A DNA stretch of 64,000 bases, from positions 124,001 through 188,000 of the forward strand of contig JABCPU010000049.1 of the NCBI GenBank assembly GCA_016800925.1. Reading direction: 5' to 3'. Both the position numbers and the translations under genes were made by a program. Below are positions 47,888 to 59,830 of this stretch, in pieces (the first letter of the stretch is position 1; every line of letters starts with the position of its first letter). The notes beneath the pieces are model-generated. The model saw only the letters and a list, made by a program, of their open reading frames with translations. It had not been told where the DNA came from and made no database searches. The DNA is from Suillus spraguei (taxonomy: Eukaryota > Basidiomycota > Agaricomycetes > Boletales > Suillaceae).

Positions 47888-48388
47888 CTAAACTCCGAAG
47901 TTCTTTCCTGCAGGCTGAGCAATCCTTCCTCCACCACCATAACCGCTTTTACCACCGACATGGTCTTTGGTGGGCCTGCTAGCTTCTGCCTTGCGATAGG
48001 CACTCTCTTGAAGCCTGTTGTCGTCGTGGCTGCCCTGTCCATGATGTTTCCTCTTCTTTGGAATCTCTTCTTCATTGTGCGGAGGAGCGTGTGCCTCCTC
48101 CTCACTATGGCCTGCTGGCCGTGGATAGTCAGTGTCTTCTGTTTGATTTGTGTCAACGTTTGCCACAGCTTCCCTGCATATTGCATCGGTTTCAAGGGTC
48201 GATCATTGATCGTTTAACGTCTACTAGCACTCACGAGTTGGCACGAGGCCTCGGGCGCGAGGTAACCGAGAGACGACGACCGCCTACTCTGACTGCAAGG
48301 GACTCGTCAGTAACATTTGGGTTGCATGACTGCTATCACTCTTGAACGTACTTGCAGGGGCATGTTGAGCGACTGTTGCGTCGGACAT
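47888..48388 (-). CDS. small conserved basic protein, 126 aa
   Basis: Three exons on the minus strand (48388-48352, 48292-48235, 48173-47888) with introns of 59 and 61 bp sum to 381 nt, giving 126 residues. It begins MSDATVAQHAPA, then IRVGGRRLSVTSRPRPRANS. A Glu/His-rich centre and a lysine patch (IPKKRKHHGQGSHDDNR) follow, and the end is SGYGGGGRIAQPAGKNFGV. The C-terminal GGGGRIxQPAG motif is, as far as I remember, shared by small proteins of other Agaricomycetes. It looks disordered and possibly nucleic-acid binding (inference). Function is unknown. Splicing is fully consistent, so I consider it a real gene. Confidence 0.8.
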
Positions 48389-48776
48389 GATGAAATATTT
48401 TGAGGGATGATGATGGTCAATTGAATGTGTGGAGCTTGCCGTAGTATATCTAGTCAGACCCAGTCAAGATCCGACGGTGACCTCAAACAATACTATAGCC
48501 CTTTGCGGACACTGCGCAGTGTACTCGATCAATGAATATATAGGGCAAGATTCTAGCTTTTGGCCAATAATAAGTCGTTCAGCCAAGATACTCGTACAAG
48601 TCCGAATGGTATAAGCCACCGCGCCTATCTCAGTTCTGTGGCGGTAAGCTGCAAGTACGCGATGTCACATCGAGCGCATCAAAAGGTTGTTTTTGCATGT
48701 GTCCATAGCATGGGGACGACATAAATGTGAAAATGACATAGAAACCGAGATAAATGCGCAGAAAATTTACTCTTCC
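48389..48776. other. intergenic between two minus-strand genes
   Basis: Upstream region of the small basic protein and downstream region of RPS9. No gene seen. Confidence 0.5.
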
Positions 48777-49586
48777 TCCTCCTCCTCGCCACCCTCTTCC
48801 CGCTTGGCAGCAGCGGCAGCGCGCTTGCGCTTGACACGCCCGGGGCGTCCGCCTCCGTATGGCGATGTGAGTGCGAAGTCGATGTGCTTCTGGGAGTCAA
48901 GACGGACGACGAACGATGGGATGTTGACAATTTGCTTGCCGACGCTGTACCATGTTCAGAATCACAGTAGTGGAAAATAGGATGCACATACCGAATGTGA
49001 CGTTGTCTGATCAATACACGGGCGTGGTGAATGCTCTTTGCGAGGTTGGTCTTGAAGACCTGAGTTTGGAGACGACGTTCCAAGAAGTCCTCCACCTTCA
49101 ACGCCAACACGTAATCCAGACGCATGCGAGTCTCGTCCAACACACCGATCCGAACCAGCCGACGAATGAGGGCGTTACCCTCGAAGAGACGCTTGGGATC
49201 TTTGTCATCAAGTTTGAGCAGCTCACGGGCTGCACGACGGATTTTGGAAAGGATGAGACCGATACGCCAGATCTCACGCTTGTTTCGTAGTCCGTACTCG
49301 CCAGCAAGCTGTGGAGCGCAAAACATAAAATTTTGCAACTAAGAGTCCGGATTAATTATACCTTCAACTCAGCATCGAGACGAGCTGAACCAAATGGACG
49401 ACGAGGGACTTTGTATCTGTAGGATTAATGCGATTCAAACAAGGCTATAAATCAGCAAGCTGAAAGCCTTCCACGCAAGTGGATCTTGAAGAATGAGACG
49501 CTCACGTCTTGCTGTGATTCCGCGGGGCCCTGAAAAGCTGCTCAAAAGTCTATTCATCACATCTAACGACGTTCATACCTGGGCAT
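48777..49586 (-). CDS. RPS9: 40S ribosomal protein uS4 (S9)
   Basis: Minus strand, about five exons. The first exon is only 8 nt (ATG CCC AG, 49586-49579), spliced to a second exon encoding APRNHSKT and then to [18 protein letters not shown]. The main exon holds [38 protein letters not shown] and the S4 RNA-binding segment [20 protein letters not shown], then [15 protein letters not shown]. The last exon encodes [38 protein letters not shown] and an acidic Glu-rich end before TAA at 48777-48779. uS4 is an early-assembling small-subunit protein and a decoding-accuracy factor. It is divergent from RPL21, 221 bp apart. Confidence 0.96.
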
Positions 49587-49807
49587 TTTTCTTGAGGAAT
49601 GGCCTTGACGGTGTACACCAAATGTTGGTGGCCTAATTAGGATGTAAGCTTCGCCTGTGCCACAACTGTAAAGTACCAAGCAAGCCACCCGGAGATTTCC
49701 GGCGCAACAGGCTTTCACGTATTCAATATCGACACCGCCGCCGACGATATTGTACGTCTCCAAATTTCATCCTAGCTCGCTGCTAAAGCTCTAGTCAAGC
49801 CCTCAAG
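49587..49807. promoter_or_regulatory. bidirectional promoter RPS9 / RPL21
   Basis: Only 221 bp separate the ATG codons of two ribosomal protein genes transcribed outward, so 5' leaders and both core promoters must fit here. Such a shared region would couple expression of a small-subunit and a large-subunit protein. Factor sites were not identified. Confidence 0.7.
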
Positions 49808-50447
49808 ATGCCTCACTCATTCGGTTACCGCGCGCGCACGCGCGACATGTTCAAGCGGGGCTTCAAGGGTCGGTCCTTTAATCAAGTCCTTGAAAGACTC
49901 GACGACTGACATTGCGTGCAGACCATGGCCCCGTTAAAATGTCTACGTACCTCATTAACTACCGCATTGGTGACATCGTAGATATCAAGGCCAACGCTGC
50001 TCAACAAAAGGGTATGCCTCACAAATACTATCACGGGTGCGCTCCTTCAGAATCATAACTATCCTTGATCATCTAAACATCTTCCAGACGGACTGGCATT
50101 GTCTACAACGTCACCCCCCACGCCGTCGGTGTTATTGTCTACAAGGTTGTAGGCAACCGCTACATCGAGAAGCGGGTGAACCTCCGTGTCGAACACGTGA
50201 AACACTCAAAATGTCGGCAGGAGTTTTTGGACAGGGTGAAGCGCAACCACGATGCACATGCTGCTGCAAAAGAGAAGGGTGGTAAGTGATCGTGAATTCT
50301 CTGTGTCTGATGCACCTTATAACCTGCTGTTCAGAGCGTGTATCGCTGAAGCGTGTTCACGTTCTCCCTCGGGAGGCACGCACCGTCTCGATCGCCCAAA
50401 ACACGCCGCAAACGATGACGCCCGTTCCTTACGAGACTACCATCTAA
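49808..50447 (+). CDS. RPL21: 60S ribosomal protein eL21
   Basis: Four exons (49808-49868, 49922-50036, 50088-50281, 50335-50447) with introns of 51-53 bp sum to 483 nt, giving 160 residues, the family's usual length. It reads [20 protein letters not shown], then [60 protein letters not shown] and ends [10 protein letters not shown]. Every element is canonical for eL21. It shares a 221-bp promoter region with RPS9. Confidence 0.97.
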
Positions 50448-50802
50448 TCGGAATTGTTTGTGCTACTCATATGAGATTTCCACTATGCATCGTATACTAC
50501 TGTCATGCTCCCATGCAATCATGACTTGAACACATCATCACGGACGAATCTTACCAGATCGTACGTCTAACAAGCGAGCGAATGCCACATCACATCACCC
50601 TGAGTCTGTTTCGTTATTCAGTTTACTTAGTTGAGTTGCCAGTGAAGATGAGCGCAGTACGCGTAGGTCAACAGGTCAACGAATCCAGTTCATTTCCAGG
50701 AAATATTTTGAAACAAAGTCGTAAGTACATGTAAATACCGATGAAGACAACATGATATACCTATGGTGAATATCCACAATACATATTTTGGCTGCACATG
50801 TA
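50448..50802. other. intergenic between convergent genes
   Basis: 3' regions of RPL21 (+) and the WD40 gene (-). Nothing else seen. Confidence 0.5.
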
Positions 50803-53800
50803 CTAACCGGAGATTTTGGTATGTATGGTCAGTGATTCTCGGTGCCCTTGGCTGGATCCAGGCGCAGATGATGAGTCAAGGATGGGAGAAGATGTATACT
50901 GGTCCGCGACTGACATGCCAGCATAATCATATGAACCGTCATCAGATGAGCCGTCCCACATTGGTGTCTTCCATATGTGCACTGTACCGTCGTGACTGCC
51001 TGTCGCTAACGTGAAGGGGTCGTCAGTGTAATGATTACATGCGACGCATGTCAAATCCCCGCCGAACATCTGAGGTTTAATGTAGTGGAGCAAATTTGCA
51101 GTATCGCGCTCCCAGATATGAATATCGCCCTCTGAGACAGAGGATTCAGAATTTAGATCTTTGAACAAGATCTCGGCCGAGACACACCTTTGCCTGCACA
51201 CAACACTAGCTGATCATCCATACCGCCAAAGTGGCCTGGGCCCATGAAATCCACACGAGCTGTAGGCACATACGTGTGACGGAGAATAAGCCTGGCGGTT
51301 TGGGCATAAGGGTGTTTGCGATGTTTAGTATCCCGAACTAGCTCCATCTTCCATAGCTGCGGAGGTGTCTGCAAATATGAAACGGCGTGATAGAGAATCT
51401 GACGCATATAGCTGTCAATATACCTTGTACCCGAATGAAATCAACACATTTCCGCCTTTTTTGCACAGTGTAATATCACGCACGTCGTTGAAGACGGGTG
51501 TCTGACTTTTGAACTCTATGAGTGAAAAGGTTTAAAGATATTGAAGGTAACTGACTTTTCAAATCTTCTGGTCTCTACATTGAAAACTGTAGTAGGCGGA
51601 GTCAGAATGACAACGAGCGGACACGCATATCACTTACCTACTATACACTTCTCAACCCTAGTGGTGCGGCTTGGATGCATCCCGTTGGGTGCCGCGAGCA
51701 GTGGACCTACACCTAGCAACCGCTGACCATCTGGAGTCACAGCCACATTGCGCAACTGGATGCCACCAAAGTGGTAAGAATCAAGGACCTTGAAAAAAAA
51801 ACTCAGTCGAAAGTCCTTTGGCGTAGAATGATCTGATCACCCTTCCTTCGATGTTCTGGTGATGGATCTATGAGTAACCAGGAGACACAGACAATAATAG
51901 TTGCACTCACCAGTTTGAAAACTTTGTTACCTTCGACGGAAAAGAACTGTGCTATTGAAGGAAATCATCAGCGACATATAATCAGGCAGCAAGGATGAAA
52001 TCAATCACTCTCGTTCGCAGGCAGCCATACAACAGATGACACAGAGTGCGGACGTTCAATCGTTTTCTTACAGAGTCCATCTTTTGTCCAAACCTTGATT
52101 GCGCGGGGTAATCTTGTCAAGAGAAGGTAACTAGAATCGGACCTGTCCATTCACGTTTAATGTTCAGAAACAGAGGAACATTTCGCTGTGCCACATACCA
52201 TGCAACCTGACCGATGAAGCCTCGCACGTGTACCAGAATGGCATGAATTGAAAAAGCATCCTAAGAAGGATTAGTGTTCACAGCAAGCATGAAAAACTCA
52301 TATAATTACCTCAACACGAAAGATGACGGAAGATCGATCCCAACTTAATGCTTCACCTCAGCACGAGAAAACTCGATGAACTTGTCACAACGCACCTTGA
52401 TGTAGCTAGATATTTGCCATTCGGGGAGAACTGTAAATGCCGGACAAGGGCGGTGTGTACGGAGAGGTCCTGCACAGGTTCTAAGGTTTTAAGTTTTGGG
52501 ATTGAAGTAGCTCGCGGTCCTCGAATAGCATCCAAATCCATGGATGAGGGCCGGGTGGGAGACATCCCCATGGTAGAGTTCCAGTCGAAGGATGGGATCC
52601 GTTGCGGCATCGAAGGTCGCGCGGCTTGCTGCTGTTGTATTACGATGACAGAACGCACAGCTCCTTTGAAACGCTGACGGGCGATAGCTGAGCGAGACGG
52701 CTTGCTACCCTCATTCGCAGGCCCTTGAATCGAAGTGGGATGCTCAGTAAAAGCTGAGGTGTCGCGGCGGTGAGAAAGATCATCCATTGGCGGGCCCTCC
52801 TGCATAGTGGGAAGTGTATGGTTCCTACGTCCAAGCAGGGTAGTCATGTTGGGGAACTTGAAAGGCACTCGTTTTAACAGGCCGCTGATGGCGGTGAAGC
52901 ACCAGCGAATGATATTCCGCATTGCCACGACTAGACAAAGACGGAGCATGCGCTGGGTTGCTTCATTGATTGCATCATCCAGCCAGATCTGACCATGATA
53001 ATGAACAAACACCCAACGCTCTAAGACAAACCAGGCCGAAACAACAGCCAGGCCGAAGGAGGTGACTGCCTGTAATTCGGTAAGGATGCATTTTAAAAGC
53101 GACTGGAACTATCCAAGGACTTGCCGTGAAAACGGTGGTGATTATGGACGTGACGAATCCCTGAGTGTAAACATTGTGTCTTTGAAACCCTTTCTGCAGT
53201 AGAATAAGACCCATACCTGTTCTGTAGCATATGTGAATAGCATCAAGCCCACGGAAAAGCATGCCACAGACATCACGAGAAACACTAAAGGCGATCGTTT
53301 GATCCATATCAATACCCACCAAGGTACCCTATGGCCTGGAGAGCGACTGAGAACCGTCATTTGACCGACCACAAGCGGCACATGGATTAAACGTAAACTC
53401 ACTACATCGCTTGCTTCCACGTGAGACCAAGGAGACTGTTTACAGCAGCCGCAATACTGAAAACCAATGAAGAGAACCAGAACGCATTGACAGAAGTCTC
53501 CAGCACGCCGTCCGTCAACCGGTATGAGTACTGCAAGGTCGTCGCCGTCACAACCGAAAAGAATGTCGCAACTGTCGATAAGTTTAGCAAGTTTGAGGCT
53601 GCATGATGCTGAGCGAATCGAATTGTCGGAACACCTAGAAGAGAAGGTAAATATAAATTTAGTAAAGAAAGACTAGTTCCAGACCGATTTCAATAAACAT
53701 AGACAGATTGACTGTGATATTGTCAATGTGCTCCCCAATCCCCGATGTTAAATCATGGATATAGCGCTGCACTGCTGGATACCGAAATTGACCTGAAACT

Positions 53801-54844
53801 AGTCTGCACGATTCTCGAGTAGGTCAGCCGGAGGCACACTACCTTTGTACTCCAGAAGACAAGAAGCCCAATACTAGACAACACGGTGAACAATAGATCG
53901 ATTGCGTGTCCAACCAAAAAAACTACCTTCAGATCACATTCGAAAGCACGCATCGACGTATTGACGGCCTCGTCTGTGAACTCCGGAAACTCGTTCAGAC
54001 AGTTCAGAAACGTTACGACGTCTTCTGCGAAACAAGCAAATTGGTCTGGAAAACTTTCAGGATCAGGGTGCGCCTTAGGTAAAGGTTGTATATCTGTGCG
54101 CCGTTGCTCTTTCCACCCATGAACAATCGGCGCTTCTCTAGATTGACGCGAAATTTTCCTAGGAAACAACATAGCTGCGTTATCGCGGAACAGAACTAGC
54201 AACTTGGCAAGGCGCTCTCGTAGTCGGAAACCAGAGGATAAGATTCCAACGGAACTGCCAAGCTGGCGAGCAGCATTAGCAAAGTCGCGCAGCTACATAG
54301 AAGATAAGTGTCAAAGAAAAAGGTGCACTTAATCATATACCCACCTCTTTGTCGAGATTTTCTATTCGCCTGTTCAAATTGTTCAGTGTACAAAGACGAA
54401 AGTACGAAGGCACTTTCACCTCTCGAATTTGTTGAATGATTCCGATCCTGCGATTTGTAGTTTCTCATCTATTGTCGCTGAACGGCATATAAGGCCAAGA
54501 TTGTGTGCTTCGCTGGCCAATACTCACGATCGTCATCCTCAAAAGCGGGAGGAAGGTTGGTATCTAAAGGTGTACGATTAGCAGTGTCTGATGTCCAGCG
54601 GGGGTAACTAACCATTGTCTGGAGAAGACTCGTTGCTAAGTTCGCTCAGAATATTCAAGAGACTCGTGACAGTCTGATTCCGTCTCGATTCTCCATGGGC
54701 ATCACCTCGAGGATAGGAGTTAGGTACACCTGAAATATTGGAGACTATGTCATGAAAAGAACGAGCTGCAGAGTTGCCCCGATGCGTTGAATGCGAGTTA
54801 GAATAATTATGATCTCTTCCCTTGGAAAACATACCATGTAACAT
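50803..54844 (-). CDS. WD40 protein with N-terminal multi-helix membrane region
   Basis: Minus strand, many exons; start MFSKGRDHNYSN at 54832 or an ATG at 54844, stop at 50803-50805. The N-terminal third is soluble and helical (SLLNILSELSNESS, FRLRERLAKLLVLFRDNAAM). Membrane-like segments follow: FSVVTATTLQYSYRL and FWFSSLVFSIAAAVNSLLGL (about 53550-53420), SPLVFLVMSVACFSVGLML (53300-53250), VTSIITTVFTASPW and SFGLAVVSAWFVLERWVFV (53130-53000). After a Ser/Pro linker (52830-52500) comes a WD40 propeller beginning PVQDLSVHTALVRHLQFSPN and containing DGDIHIWERDTANLLHYIKP (51160-51080) and LATGSHDGTVHIWKT. The propeller part resembles WDR26/Gid7-type repeats. The membrane-plus-propeller layout is one I know only from Agaricomycetes. 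Function is unknown. Confidence 0.82.
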
Positions 54845-56677
54845 AATGAGCCAGCACTATGAGTTCGTTGCCTCCCTGGGATACAAAGGTGGAAGGATTG
54901 GGGAATTTAGTCCTGACACCGGAGAGGAAGGAGAAGTGAGCAAAATAAGGTCCTTTAAATACACTGCGCACGGCAGAGCAGCCTTACAGACAAAGGATTG
55001 CTCATAGAAGTCGGAATGAAATCATTTATCCACTCAACCTATCTCCGGATGGACTGAGAAATGGTTTCAGAGGGTTTAGGACGACGGCATGGGCATGTTA
55101 TCGCTAGAGAACTCAGCGATTGGAAGCGTGATGGCCTTGCGGATTAGGCAGTGACAAACCCTGACGTCAACTGATACGGAGTAAATCAATGGATGCAGGG
55201 TAAATCATGCTCGAAATACATAAATATCGGCCGGGAGGGAAGCTGGCGAGACCACTTATGGGCAAGTTTCAAGGCCAAGTGATATGCACATTGCAGAAGT
55301 ACTATTGATGGCGATCAAAGGTGTGGAAGCAACGTTTTCAGGAGTGAAATAAATTAGGTGAATGGGTCCCAAAATTGTCAGTAAAAAGACGCTTAGCCAT
55401 CGTGGTGGATGGTAAAGCGTTGGCCGTTTTTACGTAGGGTGGCTGTAGGGAAGTTATTACCGTATTGGACCGAAGCTCCATTTTCTGCCTAACTTTGCAT
55501 CACAATGGTAGGTTCCGGGAAACGAGCACTTACTACTGGATGAGTAGTACAGCCTGGCATAGGCTTCAGGCTTGACTCGAGTATCAGTGATTCAGTACGT
55601 TTTCATTTTTAGAATCCCCGCAGTGGTCTGAGATGAATCCCGCAGCATGCATGTGAATCACTCGCGGAAGTTCAACCAGGCGCGGATATGACTCTATAGC
55701 CTTATGTGTTTCGATATCGGTTTCTCGCAGAGAATAATATGTCAATTGACTCCTTAATGAGTCATGACTTACGGATGTAGGGATGAGGTAGAGTCCCACG
55801 AGTCACAAGCGGTCCAAGTAGAAGGACAACAGTCTTCTTTCTATCAAGGTTCGACTACGGAAGAGTACAGGTCAGGCCGTATCACTCGTATACTATTCTT
55901 ATGAGATCGTTATGTGCTTGTTAATCCGGCAATCTGTCAATTTTATAGATCTGGTCTGAGATTCTGCCACGTAATAGTGTCAGCAAACACTGTGTTGCCT
56001 CGCGATGGATACGAGAACGAGGATCCCGTTCTTCATGGTCAAGGACTCATGATCCAAGATTCCGAGTCAATTCAAGTCATTTAACCTCCGAGTCGGACAT
56101 GGGCAGCTCCCTTTTTGTTCTCGGTCAGCTTCATTTTTATGACTTTAATCGTTTCTTGAACCCGACTGATAACTGCGCGACACGTGTCTAGTGGCCTAGA
56201 GTCCACTATGGTCACGTTGATTGGGGGGATCCTCAAGTGGGCTTTCGCGACATCCCCATGCAATACGGCGCAGTGCGAATACGTATTCATTGCATTTGTG
56301 ACGCCACACGCACGCACGACTCTTGCAAGTCCCTATCATAGGGCCTTTCGAACATTCCTTGACCATGCTTCAATATTCAACCTAGACTATTTTAAGCGCC
56401 GAACTTCCATTTAAAGGTACATTGCGAAACAAAGGTTGCTCGCATTAGCACTGGACCTTTGCTATAGTGGCAGTAGTTTTGTTGCGCTTACAGTGAATGG
56501 CTCCATTTCTTGTCTATGATTCATTGATTTTCTTGTTTTACAGCTCTGATACTCTATAAGCACAGGTTGAAGGACAAGCAAAGGCACTTAGTCGGTATTC
56601 ACTTCATGTGGTACGCTGTCTTACATAAATAGCTATACGTTACACCAACACATGAGAGCACAGCTACTTCGAAGGCG
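54845..56677. other. gene-poor stretch
   Basis: No supported gene in 1.8 kb. Short open frames on both strands near 55584-55799 and 56081-56414 have no recognisable content. Promoter of the WD40 gene at the left end. Confidence 0.45.
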
Positions 56678-59143
56678 ATGCCAATGCTTACGCCGCCGCG
56701 GGCGCCGAATCTTGAAGCGCCCACAGCAACCTTCCTCGACAGGTACTACAGTATCACGTCAAAGTTACAGGGCAGCTGTACGTGGCGTCTACAGCATCGC
56801 GCTCGAGAACGTGATAAAAATGCTAGAATCAAGGTCCGATGGATGGTTTTTTGTTCGATACCTCCCTCGCTACGCAATCTCTGATGCAACGGCTTTATTT
56901 GCTGACCCGTGTGCGACAATACCCAGTAATTTCTACGCGGGGACTTAATCCATCACAAATTGGACGAGCCAGGACTAGCAAGCCCAATATTCGATTGCAT
57001 CATGATTCTGCGCACTCGAGACGGGCGCCACAAGCAGATGACAGTTCTTTCTTCCGACCAGGCGGAAGTGGTACTTCAAGCAAAGTAGATCCTTCGCTAG
57101 CCGTTGACATTGCGCTGAAGACCCTGATAGGGTTGGGTGTCAGTAAGTACATCTTCAACCGATTCGTGCACCAATCAACTTCTTTTAGTTTTTGTCGGGG
57201 GAGTTTATATGTGTTTTGGTACAAACACAACGTCCTTTCAAAGGTGAGAATAAACGATGGGTTACACAGACAAACATATCTAATAGGACGGTCTCACAAG
57301 ATCGAAGCAGCATTCAACGAAACGTGGGATGATGCAGCCCTAGTGCAATTAATCAAGCAGGAGCTATCGCGGTTTGACCTTTTAACGCCCGACCTAGAGG
57401 ACGCTGGCTTGCCACAATTGGCAGCAAAGCTCTCTGAAGTAAATCCGCGCGGCAGGAACAAGACTTCGTCGATTCCATTGTGGAGGGAGAGACGGCAGGT
57501 TCATACTTTCTTCTCGTTGGACCGAAGGTGAGATAATTGCGTGCATCGCCTGGCGTGCTAGCGTGGTCTGAAAGTATTATTTATGATGCAGGGTGCGGGG
57601 AAGTCTGGAATGATATTCGACGCAATGTTGAACATACGTAACAAAGGATCAGTATATCTTGAAGCCCATCCGGACCTCGAGGTGTTTCGCTTGCGCCTAG
57701 GAAACGCTTTAAACTACGAGTTTAGCGAGGATATGCAGGCGGGACTGTTCCAGAGACCCGACCCTCGACCCGGTATGAAATCATCTATTGACACTTTCGG
57801 CGTTCTGACTAATACTGTTTGCAGGCGGTCCTGCGATGGATATTGAACGTGGTGCGTGTCCAAAGAAGCCACGAATCTGTATTTGGATTTGACCTGGAAG
57901 CACCAGCCCTAAATAAGCTGCAAGAAGTTGCTATGCGAGGTGGACGCCGTCGCCCGCTCGTTTAGTCATCACCAAAATTCAAAATTTTCATAACAACGAC
58001 CAAGGTCGTAACCTTCTTTTACAAATCCAACAGTACGCCGAACGCTGGGCCATAAGAGGTAACGTACTCATGCCATATGATTCGGCATCTTTCTCAGTTT
58101 TATCTACTAGGCATTGTCACTGTTGTATTCACCACGTAAGCTACCCTGTCTTCCTTTGCGTAATAGCATACATTTATGAGCATTATAGGGATGATGTATG
58201 GCCGTATACGTTATTGCGTGAGTCACAAGAAAAATAACTGGTAAGCCTATTACTGACCTTAAACAGGCAAATCAGCAACTTTGATGGAAGTCAGTGATCC
58301 AGCTGCGTAAAAACAATGCTTATACTCACTTTGGTAATTTTTAGGTACGCTCTGTTCAAGATCTGGACTGGGGAAATGTCGAAGCGTACTCTGTTGTGCA
58401 GACGGCCAGACGCTGACAATGTAGACGATGTTGTGCACGTTGTGGGAGGACGTCAATCCTATCTCAATAAGGTGTCCAGAGCCGAAGGGATGCTACAAGC
58501 TGCGGACGACCTCCTGTGCTTGGAGAAGGCATGGCTTGAGAGCTGCCTCGGGTTGATACCAGATTGCGACAATGACGAGGAAGTTGTCACTCGGGTATGT
58601 TTGGTGATATGATAACTGCAGAACTTCTGAAAATCAGTTTCTACAGCAAAAATGGAGTCTACATTGCTGGACTTTGCTCCGAGAGTTCGTACGGCTATAC
58701 AGAGCCCAGCAGAAGCAATTGGGGGACCGTTGGGATCCACTAAAACTTCCGGTTATCCCAGCGGTACGCTATTCAAATTGTTTCCTAAGATTCATGCTTC
58801 ACGTCATTCTGACATGTTTACAGTGGCGATGTCAACAGATCATGACACGGCCCGATTATTTGGAAAGTAAGATGAATCTCACTGAACTCGACTAACTCGG
58901 ACTCAAGTTTCTTAATCTAGAGCTCGACAGGTTCGACGTAATCTATATCGATGTTAGTACTGCAGTATTGTGACGGACCTTTCTAAATTCTGACGGAATC
59001 CATCTCAGATGAATTCGAATGTGCAGCCCGACTCGATGCTAGTCCTTCGCGCCGCTTTAGACATCGTTGAGAAGGAAGGCTTTGACGAGCTCTTAGAAGA
59101 TGTTCGCTGCAGAATAAAGGAGATAGGAAACCTGCGGCGATGA
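56678..59143 (+). pseudogene. AAA+ ATPase (mitochondrial type) with at least six frame slips
   Basis: The coding line can be followed from about 56678 (MPMLTPPRAPNLEAPT, then FLDRYYSITSKLQ) through SIALENVIKMLESRSDGW, FDTSLATQSLMQRLYLL, a membrane-type YVFWYKHNVLSK, LTPDLEDAGLPQLAAKLSEV, the Walker A loop LLVGPKGAGKSGMIFDAML (split by an intron at 57530-57591), EAHPDLEVFRLRLGNALNYE, NNDQGRNLLLQIQQYAERWA, VVGGRQSYLNKVSRAEGMLQ, CLGLIPDCDND and a C-terminal helical/winged part ending EIGNLRR at 59143. It changes frame near 56785, 56847-56852 (six T), 57200, 57465, 57960 and 58390. Introns are still present with good sites, so this is not a retrocopy. I recognise the family as a fungal P-loop ATPase with a membrane anchor. 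Either a dead gene or a badly called stretch of assembly. Confidence 0.75.
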
Positions 59144-59830
59144 AGGAATATCACGGAAGATATTCGAGCTGTATTGGACAAATTGGACACTGTAGTGCTA
59201 TAATTATGATAGCTTTTTATAATACTACTGGTTCGGACTAATTCGTCATTCCCGTAAACAGAACTGAGCAAGTCCACCGGGTTGTTTCGGGTCCTTTATT
59301 CTTGTCTAGAGTTCAAGTTCCGCTGTGGTTTTGACAGCTTTTCTCAAAGAACCCTGAAATTAAATTCTCTGGCAGCTGGAGATTGGCGCACATACCATAC
59401 TGTGGGCACTCCTTGGAACAGGGTTTACACTCACATGCATGTGTATAACCTTGCATAGCTTGCGCACTTTGTTGCACACTCTTATTCTACAATGCTGTAT
59501 ACATCAAACTTTCTGTTCGATTCTCAAGGCGGGCATCAATTGCATGATCTGTATGATACAGACCTCTCTTGGCATGAAGCATTCTCGGAGCTCAGTTAGT
59601 TACTATCAATCTGGCTTTGAAGTGGGTTGCATGGCCAGATACAAGCTGATTAGTTATTTCATCAGTTTTGATGGCAAGAAATTAGAAATTTCCAAATTTG
59701 AGTGTGCTGTTCTGGATCAATTTCTTGACCGTATATTGGAAATGGTCACCAACAGTCCACCCTTCATATATCACCATGGGTCTTTGCTGCATACTTTTTC
59801 GACTCATCCTTCATTCATTTCCTTCAAACC
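59144..59830. other. intergenic, upstream of the first DUF6534 gene
   Basis: No gene. From about 59733 the sequence is repeated 2.66 kb downstream (near 62391), so the tandem duplication includes some promoter sequence. Confidence 0.6.

Noticed and set aside
48293..48360. GC-AG intron in the small basic protein gene
   Set aside because: A standard GT donor four bases further (GTACGT at 48351) gives a consistent frame through all three exons.
59005..59277. 90-codon minus-strand frame
   Set aside because: It is the antisense shadow of the last exon of the AAA+ ATPase gene.
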